Shown one piece after another: positions 1-9,100 of a DNA stretch of 12,590 nt. Made by a program: the position numbers and the translations under genes. Location of the stretch: the NCBI GenBank assembly GCA_964468725.1, contig CAYXVU010000175.1:1-12590 (forward strand), given 5' to 3'. The stretch's first letter is position 1, and each line of letters begins with the position of its first letter. The stretch is from CAYXVU01 sp964468725 (GTDB taxonomy: Bacteria > Acidobacteriota > Blastocatellia > UBA7656). Under the pieces are notes generated by a model. It did no database searches, had not been told where the DNA came from, and saw only the letters and a program-made list of their open reading frames with translations.

Positions 1-1
1 T

Positions 2-35
2 ATCGCTTGCCGTAGCCCTGCTTGCGGCGAGCGAT
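2..35 (+). other. Hairpin just upstream of the giant gene
   Basis: An 11-bp stem (arms 2-12 and 25-35, one G-T pair) encloses a 12-base loop and ends four bases before the Shine-Dalgarno sequence of the next gene. It could be the terminator of a gene left of the window or a leader hairpin that limits ribosome access. A short TTTC follows, which is weak for a terminator. Only the pairing is seen; the role is a guess. Confidence 0.4.
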
Positions 36-48
36 TTCGGGAGGGGTT

Positions 49-3000
49 ATGTCGCATCTGTTTTTACTCTTTGTCACAACCGTTAAACGTCGCGCCATCA
101 GCCTATTGGTGATTCTGGCGTGCTGTTTGCTGTCGGGGCTTTTATTTGCAGGCAACGCCATGCGGTCGGATTCGACCGCCGCGCCGCAACCCTCCGGCGA
201 AGCCATGCCCGCGTTGCGCGGCGAAGAGGCGGTTGCCCACCTGAAAGAGCAGGGCACATACGATTCGCTGCGACAGGCGATGGCCAACGTTTACTATGAA
301 GCAAACTGGCAACGCACTCCTCTGATGCAAGGCGTTGGGGAAGGCTATGAACTGAAAAACCCGCGACATGGTTTGCTGGCTTATGTTACGGGCAACGACT
401 TGCAAATGGGTAATCTGACACAAGGCAAAACGTCATGGCGGCTCGGTCTGCGGTTGAAAGAGTACGGCTACGGCAAAGCGGTGGCGGCTGCGGCTCGCGG
501 CGCGGTCAATGCAAAAGGCAATCGCGTTGAGATTGCTTATCGCGGGGCATCCGGCTCAGAGACGGCCATGACCGAGTGGTTCGTCAACAGCATCGCCGGA
601 CTCGAACACGGATTTACGCTGGCCAAAGCGCCGGGCGATAGAAAAGCAGGCGAGCCATTACAAGTGCGCCTCGCCGTTGACGGCGATTTGCAAATGCAGG
701 TGAACGCGTCGCAAAGGGAGGCCTATTTTTATCGGGAATCAGACAATGTCTTGATTCGTTATCACAAGTTATTCGTGAGCGACGCCAAAGGTCGGGCGAT
801 CAATTCCCGCATGAGACAAGAAGGCCGCGAATTGGTCATCGAAGCCGATGATGCGGAAGCCGAATACCCGCTCACCATAGACCCGTTGTTTACCGAACAA
901 CCCAAATTGACGGCTGCCGATGGCGCAGCGAACGATAACTTCGGCAGCGCGGTTGCCGTCAGCGGCGACACGGCGGTAGTCGGCGCACCGAATGACGACG
1001 TTGGAGCCAACAGCAATCAAGGTTCGGCTTATATCTTTGTGCGCGTCGGAATGGCTTGGTCGCAACAACAGAAACTGACGGCTGCCGATGGCGGGGCTGG
1101 TGACCAATTTGGCATTGCGGTCGGGATTGTCGGCAACATCGTCATTGTCGGCGCACCCCATGCGGATGTGGCGGGGAATTCGGATCAAGGCGCAGCCTAT
1201 GTCTTTGTGCGCTCCACTGTGACCTGGGCGGAGAAACAAAAGCTTACGGCTGCGGATGGAACCACAGATGATCTTTTTGGAGGCGCGGTTTCGTTTAGCG
1301 ATAACAGTGCTGTCATTGGAGCTAGCAGCGACGACGTTAGCGGCCATAGTAATCAAGGCTCGGCCTATGTGTTCGTTCGTAACGGCTCAATCTGGACGCA
1401 GCAACAGAAACTGACAGCTTCGGATGGCGCGGCAGATGACCTGTTCGGTCAAGCCGTTAGCATCAGCAATGATACGGTCATTGTCGGAGCCCCAACCGCG
1501 AACGTTGCAGGTGAAGAAGAACAGGGCGCAGCCTATATCTTTGTGCGTAATGGGACGATGTGGACGCAGCAACAGAAGCTGACTGCTTTAGATGGTTCCC
1601 ATTTGGATCAGTTCGGCAACGCTGTCAGCATTGATGGCGACACGGTTGTGGTTGGTGCATGGCAGGAAGATAGCACAAGCGTGATTGCCGACGACGGTGC
1701 AGCCTATGTATTCGTTCGTAGCGGCGCAACCTGGACGCAGCAACAGAAACTCACGCCTGCATCTCGCATCGCTCATCAAGGGTTTGGTTACGCGGTTGCC
1801 ATCAACGGCGAGACCCTCGTTGTCGGAGCGCCCGGCGATGAAGTAACCGGGGGCTCCTTTCCAAGGGCGGCCTATATTTTTGTGCGTAGCGGCACAACCT
1901 GGGCAGAGCAACAGATACTTGAGAATGCCAATGTCGTAGCGAACGACCAATTTGGTAATGCGGTTGGCGTCAACGGCGATACGGTCATTGTCGGCGCACC
2001 GATTGAAGACATCGGCGGTAATCTCGATCAAGGTTCAGCTTTCCTGGCCATCTGTGATTGGCAGGAGGTGACGGAACTTTTGACGGAAGGGGCGGCAGGT
2101 GACCATTTCGGCGATGCCGTTGCCATCAGTGGTGATACGGCCATTGTGGGGTCTGGAGAGGATGATGCCGGAATCCACCCGGAACAATTCTCGGACTATG
2201 TTTTCGTGCGCAGTGGCTCAACCTTGACAGAGCAACAAAAACTTACGGCTTCTGATGGCGCGGGAGGCGACCAATTCGGCATCGCAGTCGGCATCAGCGG
2301 TGATACGGTCATCGTCGGCGCATTTCGTGATGATGTGGGAAGCAGCCTACAGCAAGGCTCGGCCTATATTTTTGTGCGCAGTGGCACAACCTGGAGTCAA
2401 CAACAGAAGCTCACGGCTTCTGACGGTGCGGCAGACGATCAATTCGGCATCGCGGTCAGCATCAGCGGCGATACGGTCATCGTTGGCGCAAGCGGCGATG
2501 ATGTCGCAGCCAACCCAAATCAAGGGTCGGCCTATGTCTTCATTCGTAGCGGCACATTATGGAGTCAACAGCAGAAACTCACGGCTGCTGACGGCGCAGC
2601 AGATGACCAGTTTGGTACGGCTGTCGGGATCAACGATGATACGGCCATTGTTGGAGCCTCCCGTGCCAATGTCGCCGGTAACACAGATCAAGGGGCGGCG
2701 TATGTCTTTGTTCGGAGTGGCATTACTTGGACAGAACAACAGAAGTTAATCGCCTCCGACGGCGCAAATTTTGACACCTTCGGCAATGCTGTCAGCATCA
2801 GCGGTGAAACGGTTGTCGTCGCAGCAAGGGCGGACGACCTCGTTAGCAAAATAGATGCAGGCTCTGTCTATGTCTTTGTGAGGAGCGGTACAACGTGGGC
2901 ACTACAGCAGAAACTTATGGCTTCGGATGGTTCGTCCAGCGATGTTTTCGGCCACTCAGTTGCGATTCATAGCGATACGGTTATTGTTGGAGCTTTGTTA

Positions 3001-6000
3001 GAAGACGGCAGCCCAAATGCAGATGAAGGCGCAGCCTATGTTTATGTGCGCAGCGGCACAACCTGGGCAGAGCAACAAAAGCTGACCGCTGCCGATAGAG
3101 CATCGAAGGATGAGTTCGGGCATTCGGTAGCTGTTAGCAATGATACGGTGATGATCGGTGCGCGATTAGCCGATGTTGAAACGCACACCGACCGAGGCGC
3201 AGCCTATGCCTTTATTCGAAGCGGCGTCGTATGGACGCAGCAACAAAAACTGATTGCATTGGTTTCGATGGCGGTTGATCAATTCGGAAATGCTGTGGCG
3301 GTTCAGGGCGATACCGTCGTCGTCGGGGCGGGCTTTGATGAAGTCGGAGCCAATGCCGATCAAGGCTCCGTATCGGTCTTTGTGCGCAATGAAAACATCT
3401 GGGTGCTCCAGCAAAGACTAACGGCTGCCGACGGCGCGGCAAATGACCAATTTGGTTATTCGGTTGCCATTGACGGTAATCATTTAGTGGTTGGAGCCTT
3501 GCGGGGTGACATCGGAACCAATACGAATGAAGGTGCAGCCTATGTTTACGCGCGCAGCGGCACTATGTGGAGTCCGCAGCAAAAACTCACGGCTGCTGAT
3601 GGCTCAACCTTTGACTCCTTCGGCGTTGCCGTCAGCATCAGCGGCGATACGATTATCGTGGGCGCAAGCGGCGATGATGTCGGAGCCAACGCGAATCAAG
3701 GGTCAGCCTATGTCTTCATTCGTAGCGGCACATTATGGAGTCAACAGCAGAAGCTCACGGCTGCTGACGGCGCAGCCCTCGATCAACTCGGCGGTTCGGT
3801 GGCCATCAGCGGTCAGACGGCGGTTGTGGGAGCCAGCTTTGATGACGAGGTTGGCGGGGTTAATCAAGGCTCAGCCTATGTCTTTGTGCGTAGCGGAACG
3901 CTGTGGAGTCAGCAACAGAAGCTCACCGCCTCCGATGGCGCGGCCAATGATCTCTTCGGACATTCGGTTGCGATCAATGCCGAGCGAGTGGCGATAGGGG
4001 CCGTCTTAGATGATGTGAGCGCGCAGGTAGATCAAGGCTCGGCCTATGTCTTCGTTCGCAACGGCACGACGTGGAGTCAGCAACAGAAGCTCACCGCTTC
4101 CGATGGCGCGACCAATGACCAGTTTGGTCATGCGGTCAGCCTGAATAGCGATAGCGTGATTGTTGGAGCCCTTGTAGACGATGTCAATGCACAGACCGAT
4201 CAAGGCTCGGTCTATATGTTTATACAACTCGGCGCGAATTGGGCAGAGAAACAACAGATCATCGCCTCGAACGGAGCTGCGAATGATCAGTTTGGAGTAT
4301 CGGCTGCTATTGACGGAAACACGATGGTTGTTGGAGCTTGGAGACATGATGCCGGGCCGATAAGCGACCGAGGCGGAGCCTATATTTACTCTCTTGGCTG
4401 CAACACCGCGCCGCAAATCATTGGCGGAAACATAATCTCGGCTCAAAGAGGCAGTCTCCCCACATCAACCACGATTGCTTATGTCCGTGACAGTGAAGAC
4501 CCGGACGGTGCGCTTATCGTCACGGTTGTTTCGGCTCCGGCGGGGATTCAGATCAACGGCATCACCAATATAAATGGCACGATCACGGCTTCGGTTTCGG
4601 CAGCTTGCACGGCGACGTTGGGCAATAACCTGGTTACTTTGCAAGTCACAGACTCCGACGGCGCAATCTCGCAAGCGCAACTCACCGTCGTCGTCGCTGC
4701 CAATTCGCCGCCGACGCTCGGCCTCTATCCGACAACCAATGTGCAGGCCGGAAGCACGATAACTATCACACCCTCTGCGCCGCCGTCGGACAACGGTACG
4801 ATTACCAGCTTGATTGCTTCCCCCATTGGCTTCACGGGCAGCTTGTCAACTGATGCGTTGACCGGCGAAATCTTCATCAGCGACACCGGAGAGAGCGGCA
4901 GCTTCATCGTCAACGTCATCGCGGTTGATAATTGCGGGGCAAGCTCGCTGCGAACCTGTCGTTTGAATGTCAACTGTCCGACGATCACCGTCAGTCCTGC
5001 AACCATTCCCAATGCCATCGCCGGTGCGCCTTACTCGCAGACTTTCACCGAGAGTGGCGGTCAAGGCGCAATCACCTTTTCGTTGACCGGCGCGTTACCT
5101 GCCGGTTTGATGTTTGCGGGAGATACGCTATCGGGCACGCCTGCTGAAGTCGGCGCGTTTCCCATCACCGTCACCGCGACCGATCAATATAACTGTGCGG
5201 GCAGTCGCAACTACACGCTGATGGTCAATGCGCCGATGGCTGTGTGGAACGGTTCGATGAGTTCGGATTGGCATACGGCGGCCAACTGGACGCCTAACGT
5301 CGTACCGACGACCTATCACGATGTGCTGATTCCGATGGCGGGCGTCATCAATCAACCGACGATTGGAGCGGCGTCTTCCGAAATTAATGCAATGACCGTA
5401 CAAGCGGGTCGGGTGTTGACGATCAATTCGTCGCGTGAACTGGAAACCGCAAGCGATGTGACTTCGACGGGGGCGATTGCCGGAGCAGGCAAACTCTCTC
5501 TCGAAGGCGAAACCTTCACGCAAGACGGCTCCGTGTCGGTGGCCGCCGTCGAGTTTGCTGCGGGCAATCATAGGCTCGCGGGCGGCGGCAGCTTTGCTTC
5601 CAACATCATCACCGTCTTGAACGGCGCGAGTGTGAAACTCATGAGCGATCATTCGGTGAGCGTCGTCGTCATCAACAGCGGCGGAACGTTTGATGCCGCC
5701 AATCAGACGTTGACGCTGACCGGAGCCGGTACGCCGATTTTCAATAGCGGCACATTTGACGCAACAGGCAGCACCATTATTTATCAAGGCGCAGTCGCGC
5801 AGGTCGTCACCGACAACATCGCCTATCACAACTTGACGGTCAATAATGCGGCAGGCGTTTCGCTTGCCGGAGAGACGACCGCAAACGGCGTGTTGAATCT
5901 GATGACGGATTTGATGACCGGTTCGTTCACTTTGATGATGCCCGCAAGCGGTTCGTCAACCGGCGCGGGCGATGTGATTGGCACTGTCCGGCGCACAGGA

Positions 6001-8850
6001 TTTATCGTTGGCTCGCCGCTCTCGTTCGGCAATCCGCACAACACTGTGCGCTTCGATTCGGGAACTGTACCGACCGCAATCAACGTGAACCTGTTGAAAG
6101 GAACTCCCGCAAATTTTCCTTCCAACGCGGTAACGCGCATCTACACGATCACCCCCGAAGGCGGCAGCGGATACAGCGCGACCCTACGCTTGCGCTACAA
6201 GGATGCCGAGTTGAATGGTGTGAGCGAAACGATGTTGGAGTTGTGGCGTTATAACGGCTCCGCCTGGGTGTCGCCGAGCGGGGAAGCCACCCGCGACACG
6301 GCGCAGAACTTTGTCGAAGAGACAGGCATCACGGAATTCTCACCTTGGGCTATCGCCGGGCCGACCGGGCCAACCTCGATTGATCTCGTTTCGTTTGCGG
6401 CGACGCAGTACGAGACCGGCACCTTGTTGGAATGGCAGACCGGATGGGAAGCGGATAACCTCGGATTCAACCTCTACTGCGAAGCCGAAGGGCGGCGAGC
6501 GTTGGTCAATCCGCAGATCATCGCAGGCTCGGCGTTGCGTGTCGGCGCGGGAGTGCGATTGGAAGCGGGCGAGTCGTATGTTTGGTGGGACGCGCAAGAT
6601 CGCGGCCATCACGATTTCGCCTACTGGCTGGAAGACCTCGATCTAAACGGCAAATCAACTTGGCATGGCCCCTTCTACCCGCGCCCGGCGGTTGGCAAAT
6701 CCACCTTCGAAACGCGCAGCCACACGCTTGCTGAAATCAACACCCGACAGCGTGAGGGTGCTGCCTCGCGGGTGGTTGAACCCCGCGCTTCGCACCTCCG
6801 CATGAGTTCGCTTGCCGTGCAATCGAGCCTCGCAACGGCGGCGACAGCAACTATCAAAATCGGTGTGCGTCGCGCCGGATGGTATCGCATCACGGGGTCT
6901 GAACTGCTAGCGGCAGGTCTGCCCGCTAACGTCAACCCGCGCAACTTGCAACTCTTTGTCGAAGGTAACGCGCTCGCCTGCCGTGTCAATGGCGAAGAGG
7001 ACGGGCGATTGGATGAGTCGGATACAGTGGAGTTTTATGGCACAGGGTTGGATACGCCGACGAGTGACAAACGCATTTATTGGTTGGTCGCGGGCGCGCA
7101 GGCCGGTCTGCGTTTGCCAACGGTTGAGCGAGAAAAAAGCATACCGGCTCCGCAGAGTTTTGCGAGTACGGTCGAACGTCGTGACCGCACGGTCTATTTC
7201 GCGGCTCTGAAAAATGGCGATGCGGAAAACTTCTTCGGCGCGGTAGTGAGCACAGCGCCGGTTGAACAAGCCCTTACCCTCAAAGACCTCGCAAGCGATG
7301 AAAAGATTAGTGCGCGGTTAGAACTTGCGCTGCAAGGCGTGACCGAACAAACGCATCAGGTCAGCATTGCGCTCAACGGCCAATTGATCGGCAACCTAAA
7401 TTCGGCTGGACAAGTGCGTCCTGTCGCAACGTTTGAAATTCCGCTCGCCCAGCTTGCTGAGGGAGTGAATCTCGTAACCTTACAATCGCAGAATGGAGCC
7501 AGTGATCTATCGTTGGTTGATTTTATCCGCCTCACCTATCCGCGACGCTATCGCGCTGAAGCCGATACCTTGCTGTTCACGGCTCCCTCCGGGCACGAGG
7601 TTCGCATCAGCGGGTTCGACAACAAAGACCTGGTTATTTTTGATGTGACTGACGAAATGGCTGTGCGTGCACTCGCCTTCGATGTTGAAGAAGATGGCGA
7701 TGGATATACGGCAATCGTAACGATGAGCGGAGCAGGCGAACGTCGAGTGATTGCCTTGAGCCGCGCGCAGATATTGTCTGCTGCAAGTCTTGAATTCGAT
7801 CACCCGAGCAATTGGCGGACTCCGAATCACTCTGCCGACTTTCTCATCATCGCTCATGGAAGTTTGATCCAGAGCATGACCCTGTTAGCCGAATGGCGTA
7901 AGAAACAAGGGCTAACGGTGGAGACGGTCGCCATCGAAGATATTTATGATGAATTCAGCTTCAGTCACCCGACGCCGCAGGCGATTCGTGATTTGCTCGG
8001 ATATGCGGCTAAGAATTGGCGGCGCGCGCCGAAGTATGTGTTGTTTGCAGGTGACGCCAGCTTCGATCCGAGAGATTATCTGGGGTTGGGATTAGCCGAT
8101 CTGGTTCCGACAAAGTTGATTGATACGGAGCTATTGGAAACGGCCAGCGACGATTGGTTTGCCGATTTCAATGATGACGGCATTCCGGAGATAGCCGTCG
8201 GGCGCTTGCCTGTTCGCTCATCGGAGGAAGTCAAATTGCTGGTCGGTAAACTGATAACCTACGAAACGGCGAAGCCTGCGAAGACGATTGTCTTAGTTGC
8301 CGACCGCAATGATGGTTATAACTTTGAAGAGGCCAGCGAGAATTTGCGTTCGCGTATTCCGAACGGCTACCAAGTGACGGAAGTCTTTCGTTCACGCAGC
8401 GACGACCAAACGGCGCGAGCGCAACTGTTGGGTGCCATCAATCGCGGAGCCGCTATCGTCAATTACACCGGGCACGGGTCGCAGACATTATGGCGCGGCA
8501 ACTTGCTGACCACATCTGATGCGGCATCCCTAACGAATCAGGAGCGGTTGAGCCTCTTTATTACGATGACCTGTTTGAACGGCTTTTTTCATACGACGAG
8601 CGATTCACTGGCGGAGATGTTATTGAAAGCGCCGCAAGGTGGAGCCGTCGGGGTGTGGGCATCCTCTGCGCTCACCGCGCCCGATGGACAAGCAGCGATG
8701 AACCGGGCTTTTTATGAACAGGTCTTTCGCTCTGGTCTCGTCAATCTCCGTTTGGGTGAGGCAATGCGGCGGGCAAAGGCAAGCATCGCTGATGGGCAAG
8801 TGCGACGCACCTGGATACTCTTCGGCGATCCGGCAATGCAGATGAAATAA
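49..8850 (+). CDS. Giant secreted FG-GAP repeat / Ig-like / C25 (gingipain-type) cysteine peptidase protein
   Basis: A predicted exported protein of 2933 aa. The ATG at 49 is chosen because GGAGG (40-44) lies four bases upstream; an in-frame TTG at 22 has no such site. Residues 13-37 form a signal peptide (KRR, then a hydrophobic run). A Cys at 25 makes a lipoprotein signal possible but less likely, since hydrophobic residues continue past it. Residues about 38-282 are an N-terminal domain ending YPLTIDP that I associate with FG-GAP proteins. Residues 283-1450 are 21 FG-GAP repeats (beta-propeller). About 1451-1640 are Ig/HYR-like, about 1641-1728 resemble a He_PIG Ig domain, and about 1733-2104 are beta-rich, opening with a W-x-G...W...NW...DVLIP pattern. 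About 2108-2211 resemble the sandwich domain found near secretion tails. From 2269 comes a C25-associated N-terminal domain, and 2596-2933 are the peptidase. His2809 (YTGHGS) and Cys2842 (MTCLNG) are 33 residues apart, as in gingipain R. The protein ends with the peptidase; no sorting domain follows. Substrate is unknown; protease and adhesin roles are inferred. Confidence 0.93.
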   Translation: MSHLFLLFVTTVKRRAISLLVILACCLLSGLLFAGNAMRSDSTAAPQPSGEAMPALRGEEAVAHLKEQGTYDSLRQAMANVYYEANWQRTPLMQGVGEGYELKNPRHGLLAYVTGNDLQMGNLTQGKTSWRLGLRLKEYGYGKAVAAAARGAVNAKGNRVEIAYRGASGSETAMTEWFVNSIAGLEHGFTLAKAPGDRKAGEPLQVRLAVDGDLQMQVNASQREAYFYRESDNVLIRYHKLFVSDAKGRAINSRMRQEGRELVIEADDAEAEYPLTIDPLFTEQPKLTAADGAANDNFGSAVAVSGDTAVVGAPNDDVGANSNQGSAYIFVRVGMAWSQQQKLTAADGGAGDQFGIAVGIVGNIVIVGAPHADVAGNSDQGAAYVFVRSTVTWAEKQKLTAADGTTDDLFGGAVSFSDNSAVIGASSDDVSGHSNQGSAYVFVRNGSIWTQQQKLTASDGAADDLFGQAVSISNDTVIVGAPTANVAGEEEQGAAYIFVRNGTMWTQQQKLTALDGSHLDQFGNAVSIDGDTVVVGAWQEDSTSVIADDGAAYVFVRSGATWTQQQKLTPASRIAHQGFGYAVAINGETLVVGAPGDEVTGGSFPRAAYIFVRSGTTWAEQQILENANVVANDQFGNAVGVNGDTVIVGAPIEDIGGNLDQGSAFLAICDWQEVTELLTEGAAGDHFGDAVAISGDTAIVGSGEDDAGIHPEQFSDYVFVRSGSTLTEQQKLTASDGAGGDQFGIAVGISGDTVIVGAFRDDVGSSLQQGSAYIFVRSGTTWSQQQKLTASDGAADDQFGIAVSISGDTVIVGASGDDVAANPNQGSAYVFIRSGTLWSQQQKLTAADGAADDQFGTAVGINDDTAIVGASRANVAGNTDQGAAYVFVRSGITWTEQQKLIASDGANFDTFGNAVSISGETVVVAARADDLVSKIDAGSVYVFVRSGTTWALQQKLMASDGSSSDVFGHSVAIHSDTVIVGALLEDGSPNADEGAAYVYVRSGTTWAEQQKLTAADRASKDEFGHSVAVSNDTVMIGARLADVETHTDRGAAYAFIRSGVVWTQQQKLIALVSMAVDQFGNAVAVQGDTVVVGAGFDEVGANADQGSVSVFVRNENIWVLQQRLTAADGAANDQFGYSVAIDGNHLVVGALRGDIGTNTNEGAAYVYARSGTMWSPQQKLTAADGSTFDSFGVAVSISGDTIIVGASGDDVGANANQGSAYVFIRSGTLWSQQQKLTAADGAALDQLGGSVAISGQTAVVGASFDDEVGGVNQGSAYVFVRSGTLWSQQQKLTASDGAANDLFGHSVAINAERVAIGAVLDDVSAQVDQGSAYVFVRNGTTWSQQQKLTASDGATNDQFGHAVSLNSDSVIVGALVDDVNAQTDQGSVYMFIQLGANWAEKQQIIASNGAANDQFGVSAAIDGNTMVVGAWRHDAGPISDRGGAYIYSLGCNTAPQIIGGNIISAQRGSLPTSTTIAYVRDSEDPDGALIVTVVSAPAGIQINGITNINGTITASVSAACTATLGNNLVTLQVTDSDGAISQAQLTVVVAANSPPTLGLYPTTNVQAGSTITITPSAPPSDNGTITSLIASPIGFTGSLSTDALTGEIFISDTGESGSFIVNVIAVDNCGASSLRTCRLNVNCPTITVSPATIPNAIAGAPYSQTFTESGGQGAITFSLTGALPAGLMFAGDTLSGTPAEVGAFPITVTATDQYNCAGSRNYTLMVNAPMAVWNGSMSSDWHTAANWTPNVVPTTYHDVLIPMAGVINQPTIGAASSEINAMTVQAGRVLTINSSRELETASDVTSTGAIAGAGKLSLEGETFTQDGSVSVAAVEFAAGNHRLAGGGSFASNIITVLNGASVKLMSDHSVSVVVINSGGTFDAANQTLTLTGAGTPIFNSGTFDATGSTIIYQGAVAQVVTDNIAYHNLTVNNAAGVSLAGETTANGVLNLMTDLMTGSFTLMMPASGSSTGAGDVIGTVRRTGFIVGSPLSFGNPHNTVRFDSGTVPTAINVNLLKGTPANFPSNAVTRIYTITPEGGSGYSATLRLRYKDAELNGVSETMLELWRYNGSAWVSPSGEATRDTAQNFVEETGITEFSPWAIAGPTGPTSIDLVSFAATQYETGTLLEWQTGWEADNLGFNLYCEAEGRRALVNPQIIAGSALRVGAGVRLEAGESYVWWDAQDRGHHDFAYWLEDLDLNGKSTWHGPFYPRPAVGKSTFETRSHTLAEINTRQREGAASRVVEPRASHLRMSSLAVQSSLATAATATIKIGVRRAGWYRITGSELLAAGLPANVNPRNLQLFVEGNALACRVNGEEDGRLDESDTVEFYGTGLDTPTSDKRIYWLVAGAQAGLRLPTVEREKSIPAPQSFASTVERRDRTVYFAALKNGDAENFFGAVVSTAPVEQALTLKDLASDEKISARLELALQGVTEQTHQVSIALNGQLIGNLNSAGQVRPVATFEIPLAQLAEGVNLVTLQSQNGASDLSLVDFIRLTYPRRYRAEADTLLFTAPSGHEVRISGFDNKDLVIFDVTDEMAVRALAFDVEEDGDGYTAIVTMSGAGERRVIALSRAQILSAASLEFDHPSNWRTPNHSADFLIIAHGSLIQSMTLLAEWRKKQGLTVETVAIEDIYDEFSFSHPTPQAIRDLLGYAAKNWRRAPKYVLFAGDASFDPRDYLGLGLADLVPTKLIDTELLETASDDWFADFNDDGIPEIAVGRLPVRSSEEVKLLVGKLITYETAKPAKTIVLVADRNDGYNFEEASENLRSRIPNGYQVTEVFRSRSDDQTARAQLLGAINRGAAIVNYTGHGSQTLWRGNLLTTSDAASLTNQERLSLFITMTCLNGFFHTTSDSLAEMLLKAPQGGAVGVWASSALTAPDGQAAMNRAFYEQVFRSGLVNLRLGEAMRRAKASIADGQVRRTWILFGDPAMQMK
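2457..2600 (+). repeat. Near-identical repeat copy A (pair with 3633-3776)
   Basis: This 144-base stretch, from FG-GAP unit 10 into unit 11, matches 3633-3776 with 8 mismatches counted by eye. The offset is exactly 1176 nt, that is seven 168-nt units. It contains a 47-base identical run. It suggests a fairly recent block duplication or gene conversion between propellers. Confidence 0.85.
3633..3776 (+). repeat. Near-identical repeat copy B (pair with 2457-2600)
   Basis: Partner of 2457-2600, lying in units 17 and 18, in the same reading frame. Most of the eight differences are synonymous. Confidence 0.85.
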
Positions 8851-9064
8851 CGCATGGCTGAAAGCCGACGGCGAACAATCGCTTCAGATAGAGCGCGAAG
8901 GTTGCACAGAGAAGATAGATCACGAGTGAACGCGGATATGACGGATTGTCACGGATCAAGCGAACCTGTCTAGGTCATCTGCTCCGTCTGTGTTCTGTTC
9001 TGACTGAGAATTGGATGACCAAGACGATTGAGAGGGTGAGGGATTAGGTGCGAGCATTCGAATT
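8851..9064. other. Intergenic region without a gene
   Basis: No credible coding sequence was found here. Three degenerate direct copies of an ACGGAT-like word lie at 8932, 8941 and 8951, spaced 9 and 10 bases. A short GGCT/AGCC hairpin follows the stop codon of the giant gene but lacks a T-tract, so I do not call a terminator. Confidence 0.5.
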
Positions 9065-9093
9065 TTGCTCCGCATCCGGCGCGGTGCTATCCT
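9065..9093 (+). promoter_or_regulatory. Sigma-70-like promoter of the cysteine synthase gene
   Basis: TTGCTC (9065-9070) and TATCCT (9088-9093) are separated by 17 bases. Transcription would be expected to begin around 9100, at or next to the ATG at 9101, which has no Shine-Dalgarno sequence. Together these suggest a leaderless mRNA. The boxes are imperfect, so this is a prediction. Confidence 0.5.
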
Positions 9094-9100
9094 TTGGCAT

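Larger units (their letters stand above)
895..4398 (+). repeat. 21 in-frame FG-GAP repeats (168-nt unit)
   Basis: Each unit encodes about 56 aa with the pattern QQKLTAxDG..DxFG.AV.I.GDT.IVGA..DD....QGSAYVFVRSG..W. Unit starts read by eye are 895, 1063, 1231, 1399, 1567, 1738, 1906, 2065, 2230 and then every 168 nt to 4246. Units 9-20 are all exactly 168 nt. Units 5, 7 and 8 differ in length by +1, -3 and -1 residues. Unit 7 ends atypically (AFLAICDW replaces AYVFVRSGTTW), and unit 21 also ends atypically (YIYSLGC), as if both close a propeller. The family (FG-GAP/integrin alpha N-terminal) folds as seven-bladed propellers, and 21 is three times seven. Calcium binding is usual in the family, but I did not find a clear DxDxDG loop. 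Confidence 0.92.

Noticed and set aside
2255..2749. Second open frame on the + strand inside the FG-GAP region (also 3491-3997)
   Set aside because: These are shifted-frame readings of the 168-nt repeats. They stay open because the repeat unit is a multiple of three and stop-free in that frame; there is no ribosome site and the composition is Ser/Arg-rich and low complexity.
4006..4446. Antisense open frame over the last FG-GAP units (similar ones at 769-1356 and 1588-2031)
   Set aside because: The translations are themselves repetitive at the FG-GAP period, as expected of an antisense reading of repeat DNA.
5128..5829. Open frame of about 233 codons on the - strand
   Set aside because: It is an antisense shadow of the beta-rich part of the giant gene, very rich in Arg/Asp/His, with no recognisable motif. 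The + strand frame is clearly coding.
8741..8959. Antisense open frame spanning the end of the giant gene and the gap after it
   Set aside because: It overlaps the conserved C25 end, has no recognisable family and no ribosome site.
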